Below are positions 55,461 through 63,286 of a DNA stretch of 64,000 bases, one piece after another (the first letter of the stretch is position 1; every line of letters begins with the position of its first letter). This DNA comes from Streptomyces mutabilis. GTDB taxonomy: Bacteria; Actinomycetota; Actinomycetes; Streptomycetales; Streptomycetaceae. Both the position numbers and the translations under genes were made by a program. The stretch is from NCBI RefSeq assembly GCF_014649815.1, contig NZ_BMTT01000001.1, positions 806,001-870,000 on the forward strand, given 5' to 3'. Under the pieces are notes generated by a model. It had not been told where the DNA came from and made no database searches. It saw only the letters and a program-made list of their open reading frames with translations.

Positions 55461-56876
55461 CTACGCCACCACTCCGGCGGCCTTGGCCGCCTCCCGCACG
55501 GCGCCCGCGACCGCGCCGGCGACCTTGTCGTTGAAGACGCTCGGGACGATGTAGTTCGGGTTGAGCTCGTCCTCGGTCACCACGTCCGCCAGGGCGTGCG
55601 CGGCGGCCAGCATCATCTCGGTGTTGACCGTGCGGGACTGGGCGTCCAGCAGGCCGCGGAAGACGCCCGGGAAGACCAGCACGTTGTTGATCTGGTTCGG
55701 GAAGTCGGAGCGGCCCGTGGCCACGACCGCCGCGGTCTGGCGGGCGATGGCCGGGTCCACCTCGGGGTCGGGGTTCGCGAGCGCGAACACGATCGCGCCG
55801 TCCGTCATGGCGGCCACGTCGTCGCCGTCCAGGACGTTGGGGGCCGAGACGCCGATGAAGACGTCCGCGCCGTGCACGGCTTCCTTCAGGGTGCCGGTGA
55901 GGCCCTCGGGGTTGGTGTTGTCGGCGATCCAGCGCAGCGCCGACTCCGGGGCGGCGTCGACCAGGTCGGCGCGGCCGGCGTGCACGACACCGTGGATGTC
56001 GGCGACGACGGCGTTCTTGACGCCGGCGGCGAGCAGCAGCTTGAGGATGGCCGTACCGGCGGCGCCGGCGCCGGACATGACGACCCGTACGTTCTCGATC
56101 GGCTTGTCCACCACGCGCAGGGCGTTGGTGAGGGCGGCGAGGACGACGATGGCGGTGCCGTGCTGGTCGTCGTGGAAGACCGGGATGTCCAGGGCCTCGC
56201 GCAGGCGGGCCTCGATCTCGAAGCAGCGCGGCGCGGAGATGTCCTCCAGGTTGATGCCGGCGAAGCCGGGGGCGATGGCCTTGACGATCTCGACGATCGC
56301 GTCGGTGTCCTGGGTGTCCAGGCAGATCGGCCAGGCGTCGATGCCGGCGAACCGCTTGAACAGCGCCGCCTTGCCCTCCATCACCGGCAGCGCGGCCTTC
56401 GGGCCGATGTTGCCGAGGCCGAGGACCGCCGAGCCGTCCGTCACGACCGCAACGGAGTTGCGCTTGATGGTGAGGCGGCGGGCGTCCTCGGGGTTCTCGG
56501 CGATCGCCATGCAGACGCGGGCCACGCCGGGCGTGTAGACCATGGAGAGGTCGTCACGGTTGCGGATGGGGTGCTTCGACGCCATCTCGATCTTGCCGCC
56601 GAGGTGCATCAGAAAGGTACGGTCGGAGACCTTGCCCAGGCTGACGCCCTCGATGCCGCGCAGCCGCTCCACGATTTCGTCGGCGTGAGAGGTCGAGCCG
56701 GCGGCGATGGTGACGTCGATCCGGAGCTTGTCGTGGCCGGACGCCGTGACGTCGAGGCCGGTGACGGAGCCGCCGGAGGACTCGACCGCCGTGGTGAGCT
56801 GCGAGACCGCTGTTCCGCCGGCGGGCACCTCCAGCCTGACCGTCATCGAGTAGGAGACGCTGGGCGCCGTTGCCAT
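55461..56876 (-). CDS. NAD-dependent malic enzyme with an N-terminal ACT domain
   Basis: A 471-residue enzyme that oxidatively decarboxylates malate to pyruvate. An ACT domain occupies about residues 8-85 ([24 protein letters not shown]), likely a regulatory ligand site. The malic domain has [46 protein letters not shown] and the Rossmann motif [12 protein letters not shown]. An inverted repeat upstream may be an operator. Confidence 0.94.
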   Translation of the reverse strand: MATAPSVSYSMTVRLEVPAGGTAVSQLTTAVESSGGSVTGLDVTASGHDKLRIDVTIAAGSTSHADEIVERLRGIEGVSLGKVSDRTFLMHLGGKIEMASKHPIRNRDDLSMVYTPGVARVCMAIAENPEDARRLTIKRNSVAVVTDGSAVLGLGNIGPKAALPVMEGKAALFKRFAGIDAWPICLDTQDTDAIVEIVKAIAPGFAGINLEDISAPRCFEIEARLREALDIPVFHDDQHGTAIVVLAALTNALRVVDKPIENVRVVMSGAGAAGTAILKLLLAAGVKNAVVADIHGVVHAGRADLVDAAPESALRWIADNTNPEGLTGTLKEAVHGADVFIGVSAPNVLDGDDVAAMTDGAIVFALANPDPEVDPAIARQTAAVVATGRSDFPNQINNVLVFPGVFRGLLDAQSRTVNTEMMLAAAHALADVVTEDELNPNYIVPSVFNDKVAGAVAGAVREAAKAAGVVA

Positions 56877-56932
56877 GGCCGACTTCCTCTGCTTTCACCG
56901 TGTGACTGCGTTGTGCCGTCCGATCGTCGCAC

Positions 56933-56953
56933 CTACCACCGAGTACGTGGTAG
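56933..56953. promoter_or_regulatory. Inverted repeat upstream of malic enzyme
   Basis: CTACCAC - 7 bp - GTGGTAG, perfect arms, 57-77 bp before the malic-enzyme start. Candidate operator; regulator unknown. Confidence 0.5.
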
Positions 56954-57107
56954 CCGCCCCGGATTGCGGACTTTGTGTTCGCGCGCCGTCCACACCTGGA
57001 GCCGCCACTTTCGGAAAACGACTTCCACCATACGAGAAGTAGGGCCCCTAGGGAAGGGGGTGCCCCCACCGGTGCGCGAGTCCGGGAAAGAACCCGCGGG
57101 ACGGGAA

Positions 57108-57135
57108 TTGCCTTGCGGGGATCGTTTGTTACCTT
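57108..57135 (+). promoter_or_regulatory. Predicted vegetative promoter of the ncRNA candidate
   Basis: TTGCCT and TACCTT spaced by 16 bp fit the principal sigma factor (TTGNNN, TANNNT). Predicted start near 57140, exactly where the structured RNA begins. Confidence 0.55.
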
Positions 57136-57139
57136 GGAC

Positions 57140-57281
57140 GTGGCACCGGCTCGATCCAAGCCCCCGGGCCCAACCTTCGTCGCTACGAGCGACCACTTGC
57201 CGCGAGGCGAGCATGGCGGGCCGGTGCCACCTGAGACGCACACGAGGGGCCCGCGCCGTCCGACGGCGCGGGCCCCTCGTG
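57140..57281 (+). ncRNA. Candidate structured small RNA between malic enzyme and the HelD-like gene
   Basis: An 11-bp perfect stem GTGGCACCGGC (57140-57150) / GCCGGTGCCAC (57220-57230) encloses at least two hairpins: GTCGCT-ACG-AGCGAC and TTGCC-GCGA-GGCGA. A promoter-like pair ends 5 nt upstream and a strong terminator follows at 57241-57281, giving an RNA of about 140 nt. No coding sense. Class not recognised. Confidence 0.6.
57241..57281. terminator. Bidirectional terminator (ncRNA candidate / HelD-like gene)
   Basis: A palindrome with arms of 19 bp (CACGAGGGGCCCGCGCCGT / ACGGCGCGGGCCCCTCGTG) and loop CCG. It is 16 nt beyond the HelD-like stop on the minus strand. Confidence 0.85.
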
Positions 57282-57296
57282 CGTACCGGCCGCTCC

Positions 57297-59609
57297 TCAG
57301 TCCCGCAGGAGGTCCGGCACCCCCGCGGCGTCCGGCTCGTCCCGCTCGCACGAGACCACCGTCAGCTGCTGGGTGGCCCGGGTCAGCGCGACGTACAGCA
57401 CCCGCAGCCCGGCGGGCGACTCGTCGGCGATCTCGGCCGGGGAGACGACCACCGTGGCGTCGTACTCCAGGCCCTTGGCCTCCAGGCTGCCCAGCGCCAC
57501 CACGCGGTCCCCGAGCCCGGCCAGCCAGCGCCGGGCCTCCTCGCGGCGGTTCATGGCGACCACGACGCCGACGGTGCCGTCGACGAGGTCCAGCAGCCGG
57601 GCCGCCTCCGACCGGACGGTCTCCTCCAAGGAGTCCGCCGCGACCGCGAAGCGCGGTTCCACACCCGTCGAACGGACGGCCGCCGGAGACTGCGAGCCCG
57701 GCATGGCGAGGGCCAGCACCTTCGCCGCCAGCTCGGCGATCTCGGCCGGGTTGCGGTAGTTCACGGTCAGCTCGAAGCGGCGGCGCGGGCGGGTGCCCAG
57801 GGCCTCGTCGCGGGCCGCCGCCGCCTCGTCGGGGTCGGACCAGGAGGACTGGGCCGGGTCACCGACGACCGTCCACGTGGCGTGCCGGCCGCGGCGGCCC
57901 ACCATCCGCCACTGCATCGGGGTCAGGTCCTGTGCCTCGTCCACGATGACGTGCGCGTACTCGGTGCGCTCCTGCGCGAGGCGCTCGGCGCGCTCCCGCT
58001 GGGTCTCCTCGCGCTGCGGCATCAGCTCCTCCAGGCCGGTGAGCTGGTCCAGCGGGTCCAGCTCGCGCCGCTTGCGGGGGCGGGCCGGGGCGCCGAGGAC
58101 GGCCTGGAGCTCGTCGAGCAGGGCGATGTCGTGCACGGAGTGGCCCTCGCGCCGCAGCGACCGGGCCACCTTGCGCACCTCGCCCGGGTTGAGCACGCGC
58201 CGGGCCCAGCGGCCCAGTTTCCGCTCGTCCGCCATGGCCGCCAGCACGGCGGCCGGGGTCAGCTCGGGCCACCAGGCGTCGAGGAAGGCGAGGAAGGAGT
58301 CCTCGGAACTGACGTCCTCGTCGAAGGAGGAGCGCAGCTCTGCGGCGAGCTCCGGGTCGGTGTGCCGGCCGGCGGCGCCGGACTTGGCCCACAGGGCGTC
58401 CAGGAGCAGCCGGCGGGCGCGGGGGCGCAGCAGGTTGACGGGGGCGGTGCCGCCGAGGGCGGTGCGGCGGATGCCGGCCAGCTCCTCGGCCCCCAGTTCG
58501 AGGCGGCGGCCGAAGGCGACGACCCTCAGCAGCGTCGGCGACCCTTCCGGCTCCAGCGCGCCGCGCGCGGCCCGGCGCAGCACCTTCAGCATGCGCGAGG
58601 AACCCTTGGCGCGGGCGGTGGCCGGGGAGTCGTACAGCGTGGCCTCGGCGCCGTCGACCAGGGAGCCGATGGCGCGGATGGCGACCTGCCCCTCCTCGCC
58701 GAGGGAGGGCAGTACGCCCTCGGTGTACGCCACCAGCAGCGGGGTCGGCGAGACGATGAGGATGCCGCCCGCGTACCGGCGCCGGTCCTGGTAGAGCAGG
58801 TAGGCGGCGCGGTGCAGGGCGACGGCGGTCTTGCCGGTGCCGGGGCCGCCCTCGACGTAGGTCACGGAGGCGGCGGGGGCGCGGATGACCAGGTCCTGCT
58901 CGGCCTGGATGGAGGCGACGATGTCCCGCATGGAGTGCGTACGGGCCTGGCCGAGGGCGGCCATCAGGGCGCCGTCGCCGACGACGGCCAGCTCCTCGCC
59001 GTCCAGGCTCGCCTTGATCTCGGGCCGCATCAGGTCGTCCTCGACGCCGAGGACGCGCCGCCCCTTGGAGCGGATCACCCGGCGCCGCACGACCCGGCCG
59101 GGGTCGACCGGCGTGGACCGGTAGAAGGGGGCCGCGGCCGGCGCCCGCCAGTCGATGACCAGCGGGGCGTAGTCCTCGTCCAGGACGCCGATGCGGCCGA
59201 TGTGCAGGGTCTCGGCGATGTCGGCGGTGCTGTCGGGCCTGAGGGCGCCCTCGGCGGGCTCGACGGCCGTGTAGGCGCCGTCGGGGCCCTTCTTGCCGTC
59301 CTTGCCGAGGAGCAGGTCGATGCGGCCGAAGAGGAAGTCCTCGAACTCGTTGTTCAGGCGGCTGAGGTGGACGCCGGCCCGGAAGACCTGCGCGTCGCGC
59401 TCGGCCAGCGCGCCGGGGGTGCCGACCTGGCCGCGCTGCGCGGCGTCGTTCATGAGGAACTCGGCCTCGTGGATCTTCTCCTCGAGGCGGCGGTACACCC
59501 GGTCCAGGTGTGCCTGTTCCACGCTGATCTCTCGGTCCCGTACGGAGTCCTCCCGTACGGAGTCGTGCACCGAGTCGACCGCTGAGTCCTGTTGCGCCTG
59601 TGCGGCCAC
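57297..59609 (-). CDS. HelD-like SF1 ATPase (RNA polymerase recycling factor family)
   Basis: A 770-residue UvrD/Rep-like ATPase. An N-terminal helical arm (ISVEQAHLDRVYRRLEEKIHEAEFL, about residues 29-55) resembles the HelD coiled coil that enters the polymerase channel. Walker A GGPGTGKTAVALHRAA is near residue 256, and VIVDEAQDLTPMQWRM and GDPAQSSW give motifs II and III. HelD proteins release stalled RNA polymerase; some streptomycete relatives protect against rifamycin. I did not find an associated rifamycin element upstream. Start GTG or ATG 59609. Confidence 0.87.
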   Translation of the reverse strand: MAAQAQQDSAVDSVHDSVREDSVRDREISVEQAHLDRVYRRLEEKIHEAEFLMNDAAQRGQVGTPGALAERDAQVFRAGVHLSRLNNEFEDFLFGRIDLLLGKDGKKGPDGAYTAVEPAEGALRPDSTADIAETLHIGRIGVLDEDYAPLVIDWRAPAAAPFYRSTPVDPGRVVRRRVIRSKGRRVLGVEDDLMRPEIKASLDGEELAVVGDGALMAALGQARTHSMRDIVASIQAEQDLVIRAPAASVTYVEGGPGTGKTAVALHRAAYLLYQDRRRYAGGILIVSPTPLLVAYTEGVLPSLGEEGQVAIRAIGSLVDGAEATLYDSPATARAKGSSRMLKVLRRAARGALEPEGSPTLLRVVAFGRRLELGAEELAGIRRTALGGTAPVNLLRPRARRLLLDALWAKSGAAGRHTDPELAAELRSSFDEDVSSEDSFLAFLDAWWPELTPAAVLAAMADERKLGRWARRVLNPGEVRKVARSLRREGHSVHDIALLDELQAVLGAPARPRKRRELDPLDQLTGLEELMPQREETQRERAERLAQERTEYAHVIVDEAQDLTPMQWRMVGRRGRHATWTVVGDPAQSSWSDPDEAAAARDEALGTRPRRRFELTVNYRNPAEIAELAAKVLALAMPGSQSPAAVRSTGVEPRFAVAADSLEETVRSEAARLLDLVDGTVGVVVAMNRREEARRWLAGLGDRVVALGSLEAKGLEYDATVVVSPAEIADESPAGLRVLYVALTRATQQLTVVSCERDEPDAAGVPDLLRD

Positions 59610-59690
59610 CGGGCCCCCTTCTGACGTGCTGGGCAGCCGTCAAAGGTACGCGAAGGGGACGCCGGAAGCCACGGCGCGGCCGGGGGCCGT

Positions 59691-59720
59691 CCCGGGGCCG
59701 TCCGCCGGACGGGCCCCGGG
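59691..59720 (-). terminator. Terminator of the sigma/anti-sigma operon
   Basis: A stem CCCGGGGCC / GGCCCCGGG with an inner GTCC/GGAC extension lies just past the anti-sigma stop on the minus strand. Confidence 0.7.
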
Positions 59721-59726
59721 CCGGCC

Positions 59727-60578
59727 TCAGGCGTCCACCTCCACCAGCCGCTCGCCGTCGAAGGTCATGACCTCGAAGTGGTCGATCTGGTTGGGTTCGA
59801 AGGCGGCGCCGCCGTGCACGTAGAGGGGCTTCCTGGCCTTCTCGGTGGTGGCGTCCGGGATGCCGTAGCCCCAGTTGGGGACCGTCCAGGAGCTGAGCGT
59901 CTCGCGCTCGCCGTTCTTGCCGACGGCGATCAGGGAGCACTTCTGGGGGCCCTTGACGTTCTTCAGCTCCAGGACCGCCTCGGTGCCCCACGCCTTCTTC
60001 TCCAGGGCGACGGTCGCGCTGACCCGGGTGGCGGGGTCGGTGGCGGTCACGCGGTCGGGCATCTCGGCGAAGGCGGACTCGGCGGGGCTGCCGGCCTGCC
60101 GCGTCGCCTCGGTCTTCTTCCCGCCGCCGTCGTCACCGCCGCCGCCCGTGGTCGCCACGGCGGCGAACGGGCCGCCGATGATCAGCGCGGCCGCGGTGCC
60201 CACCAAGTAGAAGTTGCGGCGCCGCTTGCTCGCGCGGCGCTCGGCGACCTCCTCGACGAGCCTCTCCGCCAGCGCCGGGCTCGGCTTCGCCGTCAGCGAC
60301 TCGGCGATCGCGGGCGTACCGGCGCCGGGGAGGTCCGCGAGGGCGGCCAGCATGGGCTCCATCCCGGCCAGTTCGTCGAGCTGCTGGGCGCACCACTCGC
60401 AGCCGGCGAGGTGGGCCTCGAAGGCGGTGGCCTCCGCGCCGTCGAGGATGCCGAGGGCGTAGGCGCCGACGGTCTCGTGCTCGTTCGGCGCCGGTGATCC
60501 CTGCATGGGGACAGAATCACCCGTATCGCCCGGGCCGAATCCCCCGCCGAATCCCTGAGCGCCCCCGTACCCGCTCAT
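59727..60578 (-). CDS. rsuA: Zinc-binding anti-sigma factor (RsuA-like)
   Basis: A 283-residue membrane-bound anti-sigma factor. The cytoplasmic ZAS domain has AHLAGCEWCAQQLDEL (H-xxx-C-xx-C). A single transmembrane helix (NFYLVGTAAALIIGGPFAAVATT, about 121-143) separates it from an extracytoplasmic RskA-like domain of about 135 residues. Start ATG 60578 overlaps the sigma stop in TGATG, so the two are translationally coupled. Identification as RsuA is by position and architecture. Confidence 0.92.
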   Translation of the reverse strand: MSGYGGAQGFGGGFGPGDTGDSVPMQGSPAPNEHETVGAYALGILDGAEATAFEAHLAGCEWCAQQLDELAGMEPMLAALADLPGAGTPAIAESLTAKPSPALAERLVEEVAERRASKRRRNFYLVGTAAALIIGGPFAAVATTGGGGDDGGGKKTEATRQAGSPAESAFAEMPDRVTATDPATRVSATVALEKKAWGTEAVLELKNVKGPQKCSLIAVGKNGERETLSSWTVPNWGYGIPDATTEKARKPLYVHGGAAFEPNQIDHFEVMTFDGERLVEVDA

Positions 60579-61156
60579 CACGCCGTCACCCCCCGCTCCT
60601 CCAGAGCCAGCTTCATCGAACGCAGGGCGTAGAACACCCGGGAGCGAACGGTGCCGCTGGGTATGCCCAGTGTCTGCGCCGCCTCATTGACGGTACGCCC
60701 CTTGAAGTACGTCTCGACGAGGACCTCCCGGTGGGCCGGGGTCAGGTCGTCGAGCGCGTCCGACAGCGTCATCAGCCACAGCGCCTTGTCGATCTCGTCC
60801 TCCGCGGGGATGACCTCCAGCGGCGACGGATCGACCTCCTGCGGCCGGGCCTGCCGGCTGCGGTGGCCGTCGATGACGATGCGCCGGGCGACCGTCACCA
60901 GCCAGGGGCGTACCGATCCGGTCGCCCGGTTGAGCTGACCGGCGTTCTTCCAGGCACGGATGAGCGTCTCCTGGACGACGTCCTCGGCGCGCTGGCGGTC
61001 CCCCGCGACCAGCCGCAGCACGTACGCGAGCAAGGGGCCCGCGTGCTCCCGGTACAGGGCGCGCATCAGCTCCTCGTCGGGTTCCGAGGACGACTGGGAC
61101 ATGCGATGTCGGGCCCTGGCACCTCGGTCATTGGCCACGACGGAATCCTTGCGCAC
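60578..61156 (-). CDS. sigU: ECF sigma factor (SigU-like)
   Basis: A 192-residue ECF sigma factor. Region 2 includes LYREHAGPLLAYVLRLVAGDRQRAEDVVQETLIRAWKNA and region 4 LTPAHREVLVETYFKGRTVNEAAQTLGIPSGTVRSRVFYALR. GTG 61156 with GGAGG five bases upstream is the preferred start; ATG 61102 is an alternative. Held inactive by the anti-sigma factor encoded downstream. Matches SigU of S. coelicolor, known to affect aerial growth when uncontrolled. Confidence 0.92.
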   Translation of the reverse strand: MRKDSVVANDRGARARHRMSQSSSEPDEELMRALYREHAGPLLAYVLRLVAGDRQRAEDVVQETLIRAWKNAGQLNRATGSVRPWLVTVARRIVIDGHRSRQARPQEVDPSPLEVIPAEDEIDKALWLMTLSDALDDLTPAHREVLVETYFKGRTVNEAAQTLGIPSGTVRSRVFYALRSMKLALEERGVTA

Positions 61157-61287
61157 GCCCACCTCCGATGTCCGGGGGTCCCCCCAGTCGGTCGCTCGCC
61201 CATCCGGTACGGACGCGGAGTGCGGGGTGTTCAAAGCGCGGTGACGGTTTCCTCGGGGGCGGTGCGACGAACGGGGCACGGCCGCAC

Positions 61288-61878
61288 TTAGCGGGCGAGG
61301 GCGGCGCGCCTGCGGTGCCGGGCGACGCGTTCGCGGTTGCCGCAGACCTCGCTGGAGCACCAGCGCCGGCGGCGGCCGCGGGACGTGTCGACGTACACGA
61401 TGGGGCAGTTGTCGCCCTCGCACTGCCTCAGGCTCGCCCGTGCGACGGGGTCGGTGAGCAGTTCCACGGCGTCCCGGGCGAGGGCGCCGAGCAGTTCCGC
61501 GCACTCCGGCGGACCGGTCAACTCCCGCACCAGCGCCCCGTCCTGGCCGCGCACCGCGCGCGGCGCCGGGGGTGCGGAGACGGCCAGGGCGTTGACGCGG
61601 GTGAGCGCGTGGTCGTACGGGACGGCGCCGGGGCCCGGCCGGGCACGGACCAGTCGGGCGGTCTGACAGCGCAGTTCGCGGAAGCGGGCGAGCCAGGAGG
61701 CATCGGCGTGGCTCAACGGCGTGCCGGGCGGGACGAGTCCGGAGCCGGTGATCCAGGCGCCCAGCGCCGCGACGGAGACGAGGCGTTCCACGGGGTGGGT
61801 GGTGGCGAGGAGGTCCAGGCAGATCCGCCCGGTGTCGAACCGCAGCTCGTACGGGCCGGTGGCCGTACCCAGTGCCAT
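61288..61878 (-). CDS. CGNR zinc finger / ABATE-domain protein
   Basis: A 196-residue putative regulator. An ABATE domain (about 10-130) is followed by a C-terminal CGNR zinc finger: LRQCEGDNCPIVYVDTSRG then RRWCSSEVCGNRERVARHRRR, giving four cysteines. Family members are considered DNA-binding, stress-related regulators, with little experimental proof. Start ATG 61878 with AGGAA upstream. Confidence 0.9.
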   Translation of the reverse strand: MALGTATGPYELRFDTGRICLDLLATTHPVERLVSVAALGAWITGSGLVPPGTPLSHADASWLARFRELRCQTARLVRARPGPGAVPYDHALTRVNALAVSAPPAPRAVRGQDGALVRELTGPPECAELLGALARDAVELLTDPVARASLRQCEGDNCPIVYVDTSRGRRRRWCSSEVCGNRERVARHRRRAALAR

Positions 61879-62031
61879 GTTCCTGTCACCGCCTTGGGGT
61901 GCCCGGTGGGGCGGGCCGGAGAGGGGAGCAGGGGAACCGCTCCCTCTACAGTGCCTGCCCGTTCCGCTGCCCGGAACCCCTAGTACCGCCCCTGTCCGGA
62001 TGCCCGCTCACGAGGACCGGACCCGCCGCCC

Positions 62032-63186
62032 TCACCCGTCCGTGTACTTGGCGTCGGTCGCGGGGTCCAGGGCGAGGCGGTAGCCGCGTTTCACCACCGT
62101 CTGGATCAGCTTGGGAGCGCCGAGGGACGTGCGCAGTCGGGCCATCGCCGTCTCGACGGCGTGTTCGTCGCGGCCGGTGCCCGGCAGGGCGCGCAGGAGT
62201 TCCGCGCGGGGGACGACCCAGCCGGGCCGACGGGACAGGGCCCGCAGCAGGGACATGCCGGCGGGCGGCACGGTCCTGAGCTCCCCGTCGACGAGGACCG
62301 CGTGCCCGCGGATCTCCAGCCGGTGCCCGGCGACCGGCAACGCGCGGGCGCGGGCCGGGAGTTCCCGGCACAGGAGCTGGACGAGGGGGCCGAGCCGGAA
62401 GCGTTCGGGCTGGACCGTGTCGACGCCGTGCCCCTGGAGCGGTACCGCGGTCACCGGACCGACGCAGGCCGGCAGCACGTCGTGGCCGAACGCGGCGAGC
62501 AGCTCGGGCAGCAGGCCGCGCTCCTCGGCGCGGGACAGGAGCGACGCGGCGGCGGGCGCGCTGGTGAATGTCACGGCGTCCACGCCGCGCGAGACGGCGG
62601 CGTCCAGCAACCGGTCCACGGGGCCGAGGTCCTCCGGCGGCAGCCACCGGTAGACGGGCACGCCCACGACCTCGGCGCCGCCCGCCTTCAGCGCCTCCAC
62701 GAACCCCGGCAGGGGCTCACCGTGCAGCTGTACGGCGATCCGCCGGCCGTCGACGCCCTGCTCCAGGAGCCGGTCCAGCACCTCGGCCATGGACTCGGAC
62801 GCCGGCGACCACTCCTCCGTCAGTCCGGCGGCCCGGACCGCGCCCTTGACCTTGGGCCCGCGCGCGAGCAGCTCCACGGCACGAAGCCGCTCCAGCAGGA
62901 CGTCACCGAGCCCCCAGCCGTCGGCGGCCTCCACCCACCCGCGGAACCCGATGGCGGTGGTGGCCACGACGACGTCCGGTGCCTGGTCGATGAGCTGCTT
63001 GGTCGCGGCCAGCAGCTCGCTGTCGTCGGCGAGCGGCACGATCCTGATCGCCGGTGCGTGCAGGACGGCGGCGCCGCGCCGCTGGAGCAGCGCGCCCAGT
63101 TCGTCGGCCCGGCGGGCGGCGGTCACGCCCACGGTGAAACCGGCGAGGGGGCCGTGCTCGGGTCGCTGCTGTACGTCGTCCATCAT
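62032..63186 (-). CDS. nnaR: HemD-like/winged-helix regulator (NnaR type)
   Basis: A 384-residue protein with an N-terminal uroporphyrinogen-III synthase-like domain (residues 1-270: LAGFTVGVTAARRADELGALLQRRG, VTFTSAPAAASLLSRAEERG) and a C-terminal winged helix of the OmpR/PhoB type (LLRALSRRPGWVVPRAELLRALPG, VETAMARLRTSLG, VVKRGYRLAL). This architecture and the adjacent narK match NnaR, a streptomycete nitrate/nitrite assimilation regulator. Whether the HemD domain is catalytic is unknown. Confidence 0.9.
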   Translation of the reverse strand: MMDDVQQRPEHGPLAGFTVGVTAARRADELGALLQRRGAAVLHAPAIRIVPLADDSELLAATKQLIDQAPDVVVATTAIGFRGWVEAADGWGLGDVLLERLRAVELLARGPKVKGAVRAAGLTEEWSPASESMAEVLDRLLEQGVDGRRIAVQLHGEPLPGFVEALKAGGAEVVGVPVYRWLPPEDLGPVDRLLDAAVSRGVDAVTFTSAPAAASLLSRAEERGLLPELLAAFGHDVLPACVGPVTAVPLQGHGVDTVQPERFRLGPLVQLLCRELPARARALPVAGHRLEIRGHAVLVDGELRTVPPAGMSLLRALSRRPGWVVPRAELLRALPGTGRDEHAVETAMARLRTSLGAPKLIQTVVKRGYRLALDPATDAKYTDG

Positions 63187-63286
63187 TCTCGTCCCGATCG
63201 TCCCGGTCGTCGTACTGACTGCACGGCGACGAGCCTGTCAACGGCGCGTGACGGGCTCGGTTCCGCTGCGTGTCACCAGTGTTACG

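Larger units (their letters stand above)
56877..57296. other. 420-bp intergenic region holding an operator and a candidate ncRNA
   Basis: Contains the malic-enzyme promoter side with the inverted repeat at 56933-56953, and on the plus strand the promoter-like elements, structured RNA and terminator described separately. A plus-strand frame beginning ATG 57212 is not supported. Confidence 0.7.

Noticed and set aside
57212-57410. Small plus-strand ORF starting ATG 57212
   Set aside because: It runs through the terminator and antisense into the HelD-like gene with Arg-rich sequence; the region is better explained as structured RNA.
55365-59585. 1406-codon plus-strand open frame
   Set aside because: Spans malic enzyme and the HelD-like gene in antisense; composition is a shadow of codon bias.
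59610-59726. Rifamycin-associated element upstream of the HelD-like gene
   Set aside because: No convincing inverted repeat of the expected kind was seen; only the sigma operon terminator is there.
61157-61287. Autoregulated ECF promoter of sigU (GGAAAC-like -35)
   Set aside because: A GGAAAC occurs but no convincing -10 partner at the right spacing.
63187-63286. GlnR box or promoter between narK and nnaR
   Set aside because: A TTGACA (minus strand, 63236-63241) and a GTAAC-like half site occur, but no fitting -10 or second half site.
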